A stretch of DNA of 7,248 bases from assembly GCA_028280915.1 (NCBI GenBank), contig JANQKX010000087.1, forward strand, positions 1-7,248. Direction: 5' to 3'. Below, in pieces: positions 1-6,906 of the stretch. This stretch comes from Kiloniellaceae bacterium (lineage in GTDB: Bacteria; Pseudomonadota; Alphaproteobacteria; Kiloniellales; Kiloniellaceae). The first letter of the stretch is position 1. Every line of letters begins with the position of its first letter. The position numbers were made by a program, and so were the translations under genes. Under the pieces are notes generated by a model. The model was not told the DNA's origin, did not search any database, and was given only the letters and a program-made list of their open reading frames with translations.

Positions 1-348
1 GGCCGCCTCTACCTGCCCCGGGAACTGCTGGCCCAGGCCGGCATCGATTGCAGCGGCCTGCGCCCCGGCGAGGGCCACCTGCAAAACCTGGAAACGGTCG
101 TTCAGCACCCGGGCCTGGTTCAAGTCTGCCAAACCCTCGCCGCCCGGGCGCGGGAGCGATACGGAGAGGCCCGCCGCCTGATCGCGCAGTGCGACGGCAA
201 CAGCCTGCGCCCGGCCCGCATCATGCTGGAAATCTATAGCCAGGTGCTGGACCGCCTGGAGGCCCGCGGCTGGGAGCAGTTAGCCACCCCGGCCCCGGTC
301 CCCAAGGGCACCAAGCTCATGACCGCCTTGCGCTACGCATTTTTTTAA
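1..348 (+). CDS. hpnD: Presqualene diphosphate synthase HpnD, C-terminal part (5' end outside window)
   Basis: The window opens inside this gene; 115 codons are visible in frame 1, ending at TAA 346-348. It begins GRLYLPRELLAQAG and later reads LRPARIMLEIYSQVLDRLEARGW, a pattern typical of the C-terminal helices of trans-isoprenyl diphosphate (squalene/phytoene synthase) enzymes, and of HpnD in particular. HpnD condenses two farnesyl diphosphates to presqualene diphosphate. Family members are usually about 280 residues, so roughly the last 40 per cent is present. The Asp-rich substrate and Mg2+ motifs lie upstream and cannot be checked. HpnC is a paralogue and the main alternative; position directly before hpnE in the common hpnC-hpnD-hpnE order, together with the C-terminal style, favours HpnD. 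A 55-bp AT-rich gap follows, with no terminator-like stem, so co-transcription with hpnE is likely. Confidence 0.85.
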   Translation, partial: GRLYLPRELLAQAGIDCSGLRPGEGHLQNLETVVQHPGLVQVCQTLAARARERYGEARRLIAQCDGNSLRPARIMLEIYSQVLDRLEARGWEQLATPAPVPKGTKLMTALRYAFF

Positions 349-403
349 GGCCGCAAATCACTTATGATTCTTTTTTCATTTTTGACTTCGACAAAATACT
401 GAC

Positions 404-1666
404 ATGGCGACGGTTCACATCATCGGCGCCGGGCTGGCTGGCCTTTCCGCCGCCGTGGCCCTCGCCGCCAAGGGCACCAAGGTCAAGCTCTACGAAGCCA
501 GCGCCCAAGCGGGCGGCCGCTGCCGCTCCTACCACGACCCCCAACTGGACTGCATCATCGACAACGGCAACCACCTGCTGTTGAGCGCCAATACGGCCGC
601 TCTCTCCTATTTGCAGGCCATCGGTGCCCGGGACCGCTTGATCGAAGCCGAGCGGGCGATTTTTCCCTTCGTGGATTTGAAGACCGGCGAACGCTGGCAG
701 GTCGAGCCCAGTTCGGGGGCCATCCCCTGGTGGATCTTCAAAAAGGAACGGCGCATTCCCGGAACGGTCGTCGCCGACTACCTAAAAGGTTATCGTTTGG
801 TCACCGCAAAGTCATCAGAACGGGTGGCCGATTGCGTTGCGCCCTCGGGCGCCATGTGGTCCCGCTTTTGGGAACCCCTAACCGTGGCGGCGCTCAATAC
901 CAGCCCCCGGGAAGCCTCCGCCCGCCTGTTGGGAATGGTGGTGCGGGAGACCTTTTTGAAAGGCGAATCCGCCTGCCGGCCCTTGATCGCGCGGGAGTCC
1001 TTGAGCCATACCCTGGTCCAGCCTGCCCTGGATTGGCTCGAAAGGCAAGGGGCCGAGGTTATATTAAACCGTCGCCTTAAGACTCTGATTTTTAATAATG
1101 ACCGGGTCGATGAACTGGCCTTCACCGATGGCCCGGTCAAACTAGAGGCCGGCGAGCCGGTGGTCTTGGCGGTGCCCCCCTCGGTGGCCGGCAGCCTGGT
1201 GCCGGACCTGGCCGTGCCGGCCGAAAGCCGCCCCATCGTCAACGCCCACATCCGCCTGCCTGCCGATCTGTCGGCGCCCATGATGCATAGGCTGCCCGTT
1301 CCCTTCCTGGGCATGGTGGGCGGCGCGGCGGACTGGCTGTTTCTGCGCGGCGACGTGATCAGCCTGACCGTCAGCGCCGCGGAAAATCTGGCTGCCGAAG
1401 CCAATGACACGATCTTAGGTAAACTCTGGAAAGATACCGCCAAGGCATTGGAATTAGATGAAAATCTGCAGCCCAAAATGCGCTTGATCAAGGAAAAGCG
1501 GGCGACCTTTTCCCAAACGCCGGAGGCGTTGCGGCGGCGCCCCCCGGCCGCGACCCGATGGCAAAACCTCTGGCTGGCCGGCGACTGGACCGACACGGGC
1601 TACCCCGCCACCATCGAGTCGGCCGTACGCTCCGGGCATATTGCAGCGCAGCAAATCAAGCCTTGA
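404..1666 (+). CDS. hpnE: Hydroxysqualene dehydroxylase HpnE (FAD-dependent amine-oxidase-fold protein)
   Basis: This 420-residue protein has an N-terminal Rossmann dinucleotide-binding motif, IIGAGLAGLSAA (GxGxxG at residues 8-13), the ribose-binding acidic residue E31 at the end of the second strand, and the GGR signature at 37-39. The C-terminal FAD motif LAGDWTDTGYPATIESAV lies at about 391-408. This arrangement and length are those of HpnE, a member of the flavin amine oxidase/phytoene desaturase-like family. HpnE reduces hydroxysqualene to squalene in the HpnCDE route. The ATG at 404 is the only sensible start, because an in-frame TGA lies at 383-385. No Shine-Dalgarno is evident before it; the upstream bases are AT-rich. 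It sits 55 bp after hpnD. Its stop codon lies inside a TTGACA hexamer that could belong to a promoter for shc. Confidence 0.93.
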   Translation: MATVHIIGAGLAGLSAAVALAAKGTKVKLYEASAQAGGRCRSYHDPQLDCIIDNGNHLLLSANTAALSYLQAIGARDRLIEAERAIFPFVDLKTGERWQVEPSSGAIPWWIFKKERRIPGTVVADYLKGYRLVTAKSSERVADCVAPSGAMWSRFWEPLTVAALNTSPREASARLLGMVVRETFLKGESACRPLIARESLSHTLVQPALDWLERQGAEVILNRRLKTLIFNNDRVDELAFTDGPVKLEAGEPVVLAVPPSVAGSLVPDLAVPAESRPIVNAHIRLPADLSAPMMHRLPVPFLGMVGGAADWLFLRGDVISLTVSAAENLAAEANDTILGKLWKDTAKALELDENLQPKMRLIKEKRATFSQTPEALRRRPPAATRWQNLWLAGDWTDTGYPATIESAVRSGHIAAQQIKP

Positions 1667-1692
1667 CATTTCAACTCCCGATAACACATAAG
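1663..1692 (+). promoter_or_regulatory. Candidate sigma70-type promoter for shc-hpnG
   Basis: A perfect -35 hexamer TTGACA (1663-1668) contains the hpnE stop codon. An 18-bp spacer separates it from CATAAG (1687-1692), which matches the -10 consensus only at ATAA. Another -10-like hexamer, TATAAC (1713-1718), lacks a good -35 at the right distance. The hpnE-shc gap is the largest on this strand, so a separate promoter for shc is plausible. This is pattern matching only. Confidence 0.28.
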
Positions 1693-1741
1693 GTCGGCTG
1701 AAAAAAATAAGGTATAACCCGCATTTAACAGGTTCGAGGCC

Positions 1742-1785
1742 TTCCCAGCGACGTGCCGAGCGGCAATACTAGGTGCCGATTCCCA
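1742..1785. repeat. Short repeat cluster upstream of shc (possible operator)
   Basis: In the gap before shc, TTCCCA (1742-1747) and GTGCCGA (1753-1759) both recur, as GTGCCGA (1773-1779) followed directly by TTCCCA (1780-1785). The two GTGCCGA copies are 20 bp apart, close to two helical turns. The first copy also forms a dyad TGCCG-AG-CGGCA (1754-1765). The cluster lies between the candidate promoter and the shc start, so it could be a protein-binding site or a 5' leader structure. The elements are short and may be chance. Confidence 0.25.
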
Positions 1786-1828
1786 AAGCGGGTTGACCGA
1801 AAATATGACACTGCCGTGACACACGACC

Positions 1829-3820
1829 ATGACACCTTCCCCTTGCTCCGCTTCCCCCGCTTTTGACTTTGACCAGGCCGATACCGAGCCTGTCGCCCAG
1901 CCGGACCTGACCGCAATCGCCGAGCTGACCGAAGCGGCCAAGGCGGATTTCATCGCCCTGCAGCGGCCCGGCGGCGAATGGCTCTTCGAACTGGAACCGG
2001 ATGCGACGATTTCCTCGGAATACGTGCTGCTGCAGCACTTTCTGGGCGATCTGGGACCGGAGTACCTGGCCATCGAGCCGAAGATCGCCGCCTACCTGCG
2101 CGGCCTGCAGGCGGACCACGGGGGCTGGCCCCTCTACCACGGCGGGGAGCTGGACATCTCCGCCTCGGTCAAGGCGTATTGGGCCCTGAAGCTGGCCGGG
2201 GATCCGCCGGAGGCGCCCCACATGCAGCGGGCCCGGGACGCCATCCGCATTCACGGCGGCGCGGCCCAGTCCAACGTCTTTACCCGGATCAGCCTGGCGC
2301 TTTTCGGCGAGGTGCCCTGGCGCGCCGTGCCGGTCATGCCCTTGCAGATCATGCAACTGCCCGAGCGCTTTCCCTTCCATCTGTCCAAGGTTTCCTACTG
2401 GTCGCGCACGGTGATCGTGCCCTTGCTGATCATCATGCATTTCAAACCCCGGGCCAAAAACCCGCGCCGGGTGAACATCCGCGAGCTGTTTCTGACCGAC
2501 CCGGAAAAGTCGGCCTACAACATGAACCCGCGGGACAGCCGCCTGGGCGCTTTCTTTGCCGCTGCGGACAAGGTCCTGCGCACCACCGAGCCCCTGTTGA
2601 AAAAGATCGGCGAGAAGGGCGCTCTGAAGGACGCCATCGCCTTTGTCTCCCAACGCCTCAACGGCGAGGACGGCTTGGGCGGCATTTACCCGGCCATGGC
2701 CAACACGGTCATGGCCTTCGACTGCCTGGGCTACGGCCGGGACCATCCGGATTTTGTCACGGCCATGAAATCCGTCGACAGGCTGTTGGTCCACCGGGGC
2801 GACGATCAGGTCTATTGCCAGCCCTGCCTGTCGCCCATTTGGGACACCTGCCTGGGCCTTCACGCCTTATTGGAGGCGGGCGAGGATCCGGGCAGTGACA
2901 CCATGGACCGGGCCTTCCACTGGCTGTTGGAACGGGAAATCGTGGAGACCCGGGGTGACTGGATCGTGCGCCGCCCCCACGTTTCCCCCGGCGGCTGGGC
3001 CTTCCAGTATCAAAACGCCTATTACCCCGACGTGGACGACACGGCGGTGGTGGTGATGGCCATGGACCGGGCCGGCAACCCCCAATACAAGGAAGCCATC
3101 GAGCGGGCCACGGAATGGATCATCGGCATGCAAAGCAGCAACGGCGGCTGGGGTGCCTTTGAGCCGGAGAACACCCACTATCACCTGAATCACATCCCCT
3201 TCGCCGACCACGGCGCCTTGCTGGATCCGCCCACGGTGGACGTGACCGCGCGCTGTATCGCCATGCTGGCCCAACTGGGTTACGAACCTGATCACCCGGC
3301 GGTGCAGAAGGGCATTGGCTATCTGAAGCGGGAACAAGAGGCAGACGGCTCCTGGTACGGCCGCTGGGGCGTCAACTACGTCTACGGCACCTGGTCGGCG
3401 CTCAGCGCCCTCAACGCCGTGGGCGAGGACCCCTCCTCGCCCGCTGTCCGCAAGGCGGTGGACTGGCTAAAATCCCGCCAGCAGCCCGATGGCGGCTGGG
3501 GCGAGGACTGCGCCACCTATTGGCAAGAACGGCGCGCCGAATGCAAGGCCTCCACCCCGTCCCAGACGGCCTGGGCACTTCTGGGCCTCATGGCCGCGGG
3601 GGAACTGCGCAGCGACGCGGTGGCGCGCGGCGTGCGCTATCTGGAAGACCATCCCCGCGACAACGTGCGCTGGGATGAAGCCTATTGGACCGGTATCGGG
3701 TTTCCCCGGGTGTTTTACCTGAAGTACCACGGCTATGCGGCCTACTTCCCCCTATGGGCCCTGGCCCGCTACCAAAATCTCATGCGGAGCAACCAGCCAA
3801 AGGTCGGTTACGGCATTTGA
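1829..3820 (+). CDS. shc: Squalene-hopene cyclase (Shc/HpnF)
   Basis: This 663-residue protein has the usual full length for a bacterial squalene-hopene cyclase, a class II terpene cyclase bound to one face of the membrane. It converts squalene to hopene (diploptene) and diplopterol. The catalytic acid motif DVDDTAV (DXDD) is at residues 401-404. QW repeats of the form QxxxGxW occur at residues 45-51 (variant QRPGGEW), 94-100, 435-441, 503-509 and 551-557. SPGGWAFQYQN at 386-396 and YHGYAAYFPLWALARY near the C-terminus are further family landmarks. The ATG at 1829 is preceded by an in-frame TGA at 1817-1819 and the next in-frame ATG is at codon 170, so this start is well constrained. No clear ribosome-binding site is visible. 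Its final codons overlap the start of hpnG, implying translational coupling. Confidence 0.97.
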   Translation: MTPSPCSASPAFDFDQADTEPVAQPDLTAIAELTEAAKADFIALQRPGGEWLFELEPDATISSEYVLLQHFLGDLGPEYLAIEPKIAAYLRGLQADHGGWPLYHGGELDISASVKAYWALKLAGDPPEAPHMQRARDAIRIHGGAAQSNVFTRISLALFGEVPWRAVPVMPLQIMQLPERFPFHLSKVSYWSRTVIVPLLIIMHFKPRAKNPRRVNIRELFLTDPEKSAYNMNPRDSRLGAFFAAADKVLRTTEPLLKKIGEKGALKDAIAFVSQRLNGEDGLGGIYPAMANTVMAFDCLGYGRDHPDFVTAMKSVDRLLVHRGDDQVYCQPCLSPIWDTCLGLHALLEAGEDPGSDTMDRAFHWLLEREIVETRGDWIVRRPHVSPGGWAFQYQNAYYPDVDDTAVVVMAMDRAGNPQYKEAIERATEWIIGMQSSNGGWGAFEPENTHYHLNHIPFADHGALLDPPTVDVTARCIAMLAQLGYEPDHPAVQKGIGYLKREQEADGSWYGRWGVNYVYGTWSALSALNAVGEDPSSPAVRKAVDWLKSRQQPDGGWGEDCATYWQERRAECKASTPSQTAWALLGLMAAGELRSDAVARGVRYLEDHPRDNVRWDEAYWTGIGFPRVFYLKYHGYAAYFPLWALARYQNLMRSNQPKVGYGI

Positions 3821-4524
3821 CCCCGTCCCGGCCCGCCATCGGCGCTCTTACCGGCTTGGCCTCGGAAGCGCGGATTTTAAAAGCGTTAGCCGGGGAGCTT
3901 GATCTAGATCTTCAAGTAAAATGCGGGGCCGCCCGTCCCGCGCAAGCCGAAGAGCAGGCCCGCGCCCTAGCAGAAGATGGCCCCCAAGGGCTGATCAGTT
4001 TCGGCCTGGCCGGCGCCCTTTCGCCAAACCTTTCCCCCGGCGATCTCGTGCTTGGGACAGAGGTGATTGATCCAAGCGGCGACCGTAAAGTCATCGACGA
4101 GGCTTGGGGCACCCAGCTGCAAAATGCCGCCCGGAATCAAGGCTTGGCACTCACGGCCGGGGCTCTGCTGGGCAGCGACAGAATCATCGCGACCCGAGCG
4201 GACAAAGCCACCCTCTTCGGCCAGTCGGGCGCCCTGGCCGTGGACATGGAAAGCCACCACCTGGCCGCCGCCGCCCAGGCCAAGGGAATCCCCTTTCTGG
4301 TGGTGCGGGCCATCGCCGATCCGGCCGATTTCGACTTTCCCGTCTCCGCCTTGGCCCCTCTAACACCGGATGGCAGAGCCCGGCCCTGGGCCGTGGCCGG
4401 GCGGCTGCTCAAGCGGCCGGGGGACCTGCCCGGCCTGATGGCCCTGGCGGGTCATTCCGCCAAGGCCCATAAGGCGTTAAGGGAATTGGCCGGCGTGGCC
4501 GCGACCTTATTCGGCCGCGTTTGA
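3817..4524 (+). CDS. hpnG: Adenosylhopane nucleosidase/phosphorylase HpnG
   Basis: The predicted protein has 235 residues and a nucleoside phosphorylase fold. Visible signatures are the glycine-rich SFGLAGALSPNLSPGDLV (residues 61-78), the ribose-binding motif VDMES (142-146; its Glu145 would contact the 2'-hydroxyl), and RAIADPADFDFP (164-175) with the expected acidic residues. In the hopanoid pathway HpnG removes adenine from adenosylhopane to give a ribosylhopane intermediate. The frame stays open upstream into shc, but that part is proline/arginine-rich shadow sequence. I chose TTG at 3817 because it overlaps the shc stop (TTGA), begins just before conserved-looking sequence (AIGALTGLASEARIL) and has a weak AAAGG about ten bases upstream. 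A TTG at 3856 is the alternative. The 3' end overlaps hpnH on the other strand by 18 bp. Confidence 0.88.
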   Translation: MTPSRPAIGALTGLASEARILKALAGELDLDLQVKCGAARPAQAEEQARALAEDGPQGLISFGLAGALSPNLSPGDLVLGTEVIDPSGDRKVIDEAWGTQLQNAARNQGLALTAGALLGSDRIIATRADKATLFGQSGALAVDMESHHLAAAAQAKGIPFLVVRAIADPADFDFPVSALAPLTPDGRARPWAVAGRLLKRPGDLPGLMALAGHSAKAHKALRELAGVAATLFGRV

Positions 4525-5649
4525 CGAGATTTTTTTCTCGCTCTCCGGCGGCGTCTTGACCGCCTCGGAGACAAAATCCTCGAAGGTATATTCGGCCGGC
4601 CGCTGGTTTTCCAAGGAAATTTCCGGCGCCATGGGGCCTTCGGTGGAGATCCCGCCCAACCAGACCTTCAAGGCCTTCAAAGGATTTTGCACCGTATCGG
4701 CGACCGCCGTGCCTTCATAACCGCAATGGACCATGCAATCGGCGCATTTTTCGTAGTTGCCGGTGCCGTAGCTGTCCCACTCGGTATCTTCCATCAGCGC
4801 CTTATAGGACGGCGCATAGCCCTCGTTCAGCAGGTAGCAGGGCCGCTGCCAGCCGAAGACGTTGCGGGTCGGATTGCTCCAGGGCGTGCAGCGGTAATTC
4901 TGATTGCCGGCCAGGAAGTCCAGGAACAGGGTAGACTGGGAAAAGCGCCATTTGCGCCCCTTGCCCCGGCGGAAAAGATCGCGGAACAGGTTTTTGGTGT
5001 TCTGCCGGTTCAGGAAGTGAGCCTGGTCGGGCGCCCGCTCGTAGGCATAGCCCGGTGAGATGGTCACACCTTCCACGCCAAGATCACGGGCGAAGTCCAT
5101 GAATTCGGATACTTTTTCCGCTTCAGCATTGTCGAAGAGGGTGCAGTTCACGTTGACCCGAAACCCCCGGTCCCGGGCCGCCTTGATGGCCGACACGGCT
5201 TTTTTGAACACACCCTCCCGGTCCACCGCCCGGTCGTGCTCCTCCTCCAAACCGTCCAGGTGAATGGAAAAGGTGAGATAGGGCGTGGGCTTGAAGAGGT
5301 CCAGTTTCTTTTCCAGCAGCAACGCGTTGGTGCAGAGATAGACGAAGCGCTTGCGTTTCACCAGCTCCGCCACGATTTCCGGCATTTCCTTATGGATCAA
5401 GGGCTCGCCGCCCGGAATGGAGACGATGGGCGCGCCGCATTCCTCCACCGCCTCGACGCACTGCTCCAGGGAGAGGCGCTGGTTCAGGATCTTGGCGGGA
5501 TAGTCGATCTTGCCGCAGCCCGGGCAAGCCAGATTGCAGCGGAACAAGGGCTCGAGCATCAAGACCAGGGGATAGCGCTCGTTACGGCGCCAACGTTGCT
5601 TCATGATATAGGCTGCCACACGCAGCTGCTGGATGACCGGAACCGCCAC
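4507..5649 (-). CDS. hpnH: Radical SAM adenosylhopane synthase HpnH
   Basis: The protein is about 380 residues and opens MAVPVIQQLRVAAYIMKQR, as HpnH proteins do. The radical SAM cluster motif CNLACPGC (CX3CX2C, Cys38, 42 and 45) follows EPLFR, and the SAM-binding GGEP is at 80-83. The C-terminal part has further cysteines (about 254, 271, 302, 305, 309; the last three in CADCMVHC), matching the extra C-terminal domain of this family. HpnH couples a 5'-deoxyadenosyl radical to diploptene, making adenosylhopane. The cysteine in VYLCTNA is residue 106 with this start; as I recall, a Cys106 is reported as the hydrogen donor in characterised HpnH. Two tandem GTG codons (5652, 5649) could start translation. 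AGGAG at 5656-5660 is only 3 nt from the first but 6 nt from the second, so I prefer 5649. It probably acts directly before HpnG. Confidence 0.95.
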   Translation of the reverse strand: MAVPVIQQLRVAAYIMKQRWRRNERYPLVLMLEPLFRCNLACPGCGKIDYPAKILNQRLSLEQCVEAVEECGAPIVSIPGGEPLIHKEMPEIVAELVKRKRFVYLCTNALLLEKKLDLFKPTPYLTFSIHLDGLEEEHDRAVDREGVFKKAVSAIKAARDRGFRVNVNCTLFDNAEAEKVSEFMDFARDLGVEGVTISPGYAYERAPDQAHFLNRQNTKNLFRDLFRRGKGRKWRFSQSTLFLDFLAGNQNYRCTPWSNPTRNVFGWQRPCYLLNEGYAPSYKALMEDTEWDSYGTGNYEKCADCMVHCGYEGTAVADTVQNPLKALKVWLGGISTEGPMAPEISLENQRPAEYTFEDFVSEAVKTPPESEKKISSNAAE

Positions 5650-5655
5650 CACACT

Positions 5656-5660
5656 CTCCT
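5656..5660 (-). promoter_or_regulatory. Shine-Dalgarno of hpnH
   Basis: Read on the - strand, AGGAG is followed by AGT, then GTG GTG GCG. It is the clearest ribosome-binding site for any long gene in the window. Its spacing (6 nt to the second GTG) decides the start choice for hpnH. Confidence 0.6.
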
Positions 5661-5670
5661 AGTCGTTTAG

Positions 5671-5736
5671 TTACGGAACAAGTGGTTCCGCGCAGAGGCT
5701 ATTAGCAAAAAAGCAGGTGACCGATTCGCCCCCCAC
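5671..5736 (-). other. Possible 21-codon leader ORF upstream of hpnH (speculative)
   Basis: On the - strand, TAAGGAG followed by AAG leads to GTG at 5736, opening a short frame that ends at TAA 5671-5673. The peptide would read VGGESVTCFFANSLCAEPLVP (initiator decoded as Met). It ends about 20 nt before the hpnH start. Support is the SD-like sequence alone; the SD-to-GTG spacing is short, and the peptide shows no amino-acid run typical of classic attenuators. It could be chance. Confidence 0.15.
5674..5690. repeat. Perfect dyad CGGAAC-N5-GTTCCG upstream of hpnH
   Basis: A 6-bp perfect inverted repeat with a 5-base spacer lies about 25-40 bp before the hpnH start codon. It has the size and symmetry of a dimeric repressor operator, or of a small hairpin in the hpnH leader RNA. 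No T-run follows on either strand, so it is not an intrinsic terminator. The GGAAC half resembles the -35 of alphaproteobacterial EcfG promoters, but no matching GTT element sits at the proper distance. Confidence 0.35.
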
Positions 5737-5813
5737 CTTCTCCTTATCTAGGGGTACACAAGGACGCCCGCAAGCGCAATTGACATCTCCGCGATAACCT
5801 AAGGGAGCGCTCC

Positions 5814-6812
5814 TCAACCGGTCAGATAACCCTCCTGGCGGAACCAAGCCACGGCGTCCTTCAGGCCTTCCACCGCCGGGCGGGGCTGATATCCCAGCTC
5901 CCGTGCGGCCTTTTGATGGGAAAAGTACATGTGCTTCTTGGCCATTTTGACCCCGTCCACGGTCAAGAAGGGGTCTTGGACCGGCTTGGCCAAGCGGGCC
6001 CAGGCCTCCGCCAAGTGGGCGAAGGGCAGAATCAAATCATGGGGCAGGCTGATCTTGGGCGGCCGGCGATCGCAGATCCGCGCGACTTCGGCCAATATGC
6101 CGGAAAGGGCCATGTTCTCCCCGCCCAGGATATAGCGCTCCCCCACCCGGCCCTTTTCCAAGGCCAGCAGGTGGCCCTCGGCCACGTCTTCCACATGCAC
6201 CAGGTTCAAGCCGGATTCCACGAAGGCGGGCATGCGGCCCCGCGCCGCCTCCACGATCATGCGCCCGGTCGGCGTCGGCTTCACGTCATTCGGCCCCACC
6301 GGGGTGGAGGGATTAACGATGACCGCCGGCAGGTTGGAGTCGGCAATCAACTCTCGCACCGCTTCCTCGGCCAGGAACTTGGAGCGCTTGTAGTGGCCGA
6401 TCATGTCTGTCAGGGCCACGGGGGTCGCCTCGTCGGCCGATTGGTCCCCGCCCAGAATCCCCAAGGTGGCGACCGAGCTTGTGTAAACGATACGCTCCAC
6501 CCCGCCCCGCAGGGCCGCCACCATGAGCTTGCGGCTCCCTTCCACATTGACCGCGTAGATTTGATCCGGCTGGGGCACCCAGAGGCGATAGTCGGCGGCC
6601 ACGTGAAACAGGGTCTTGACCCCTTGCAAGGCCGCTTCCAGGCTTCCTTCGTCCAGCAGATCGCCCTCGGCCACTTCCAGGTCCAAGCCGTTGAGATTGC
6701 GCCGGTCACTGCCGGGTCGTGCCAGCACCCGCACCCGCTCGCCCCGTGTCTTCAGCAAACGGGCGACCGCCGATCCCACGAATCCGGTGGCCCCGGTGAC
6801 GAGCACGGTCAT
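5814..6812 (-). CDS. hpnA: Hopanoid-associated NAD(P)-dependent sugar epimerase/dehydratase HpnA
   Basis: This 332-residue protein belongs to the extended short-chain dehydrogenase family. It begins MTVLVTGATGFVGSAVARLL, with the TGxxGxxG cofactor motif at residues 6-13. YTSSVATLG near 110-118 holds the catalytic-type serine, and YKRSK supplies Tyr141 and Lys145 of the YxxxK pair. NPSTPVGPNDVKPTPTG and LNLVHVEDVAEGHLLALE match the hopanoid-associated epimerase family (HpnA). Its exact reaction is not established; a role in modifying the ribosyl-derived side chain is inferred from gene context. The frame stays open 65 codons upstream, but family-like sequence begins only at the ATG at 6812, which has GAGG about 8 nt before it. 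hpnH follows on the same strand after about 160 bp, so the two may share a transcript. No convincing terminator follows its stop: the palindrome GGAGCGCTCC (5804-5813) lacks a loop and a T-run. Confidence 0.92.
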   Translation of the reverse strand: MTVLVTGATGFVGSAVARLLKTRGERVRVLARPGSDRRNLNGLDLEVAEGDLLDEGSLEAALQGVKTLFHVAADYRLWVPQPDQIYAVNVEGSRKLMVAALRGGVERIVYTSSVATLGILGGDQSADEATPVALTDMIGHYKRSKFLAEEAVRELIADSNLPAVIVNPSTPVGPNDVKPTPTGRMIVEAARGRMPAFVESGLNLVHVEDVAEGHLLALEKGRVGERYILGGENMALSGILAEVARICDRRPPKISLPHDLILPFAHLAEAWARLAKPVQDPFLTVDGVKMAKKHMYFSHQKAARELGYQPRPAVEGLKDAVAWFRQEGYLTG

Positions 6813-6873
6813 GGACGGGCCTCGCGCAGCCCTGGTCCCAGTGACAGTTTCATGACAAATCGTTTTCCAAGTT

Positions 6874-6904
6874 ATGCCCCCCGACGTTTGCAAGTTGGGG
6901 GCAT
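6874..6904. repeat. Hairpin-forming inverted repeat between hpnA and the signal-peptide gene
   Basis: ATGCCCCC (6874-6881) and GGGGGCAT (6897-6904) form a perfect 8-bp GC-rich stem around a 15-base loop that contains the palindrome TTGCAA (6888-6893). It lies about 60 bp upstream of the hpnA start, so it may be in the hpnA promoter or leader. No T-run follows on either strand, which argues against an intrinsic terminator. A second, imperfect stem, GCCTTTGC against GCAAA-T-GGC with one bulged base, lies at 6921-6942. Confidence 0.4.
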
Positions 6905-6906
6905 TT

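Noticed and set aside
340..403. AT-rich T-run stretch between hpnD and hpnE as a terminator or promoter
   Set aside because: No GC-rich stem precedes the T-runs. TTGACT at 382-387 has no -10 hexamer at suitable spacing.
1769..2863. Long open frame antisense to shc (364 codons)
   Set aside because: It lies opposite a well-supported shc. Long antisense frames are expected in GC-rich genes, and its translation shows no recognisable domain.
3685..3816. Upstream extension of hpnG inside shc
   Set aside because: It is a shadow of the shc C-terminus in another frame, rich in Pro/Arg/Leu, with no match to nucleoside phosphorylase starts.
4525..4540. CGAGA-T6-TCTCG as a terminator for hpnG
   Set aside because: The stem is only 5 bp, its T-run is in the loop rather than after the stem, and it lies in the hpnH coding sequence.
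5804..5813. GGAGCGCTCC palindrome as a terminator of hpnA
   Set aside because: It has no loop and no following T-run in the - direction.
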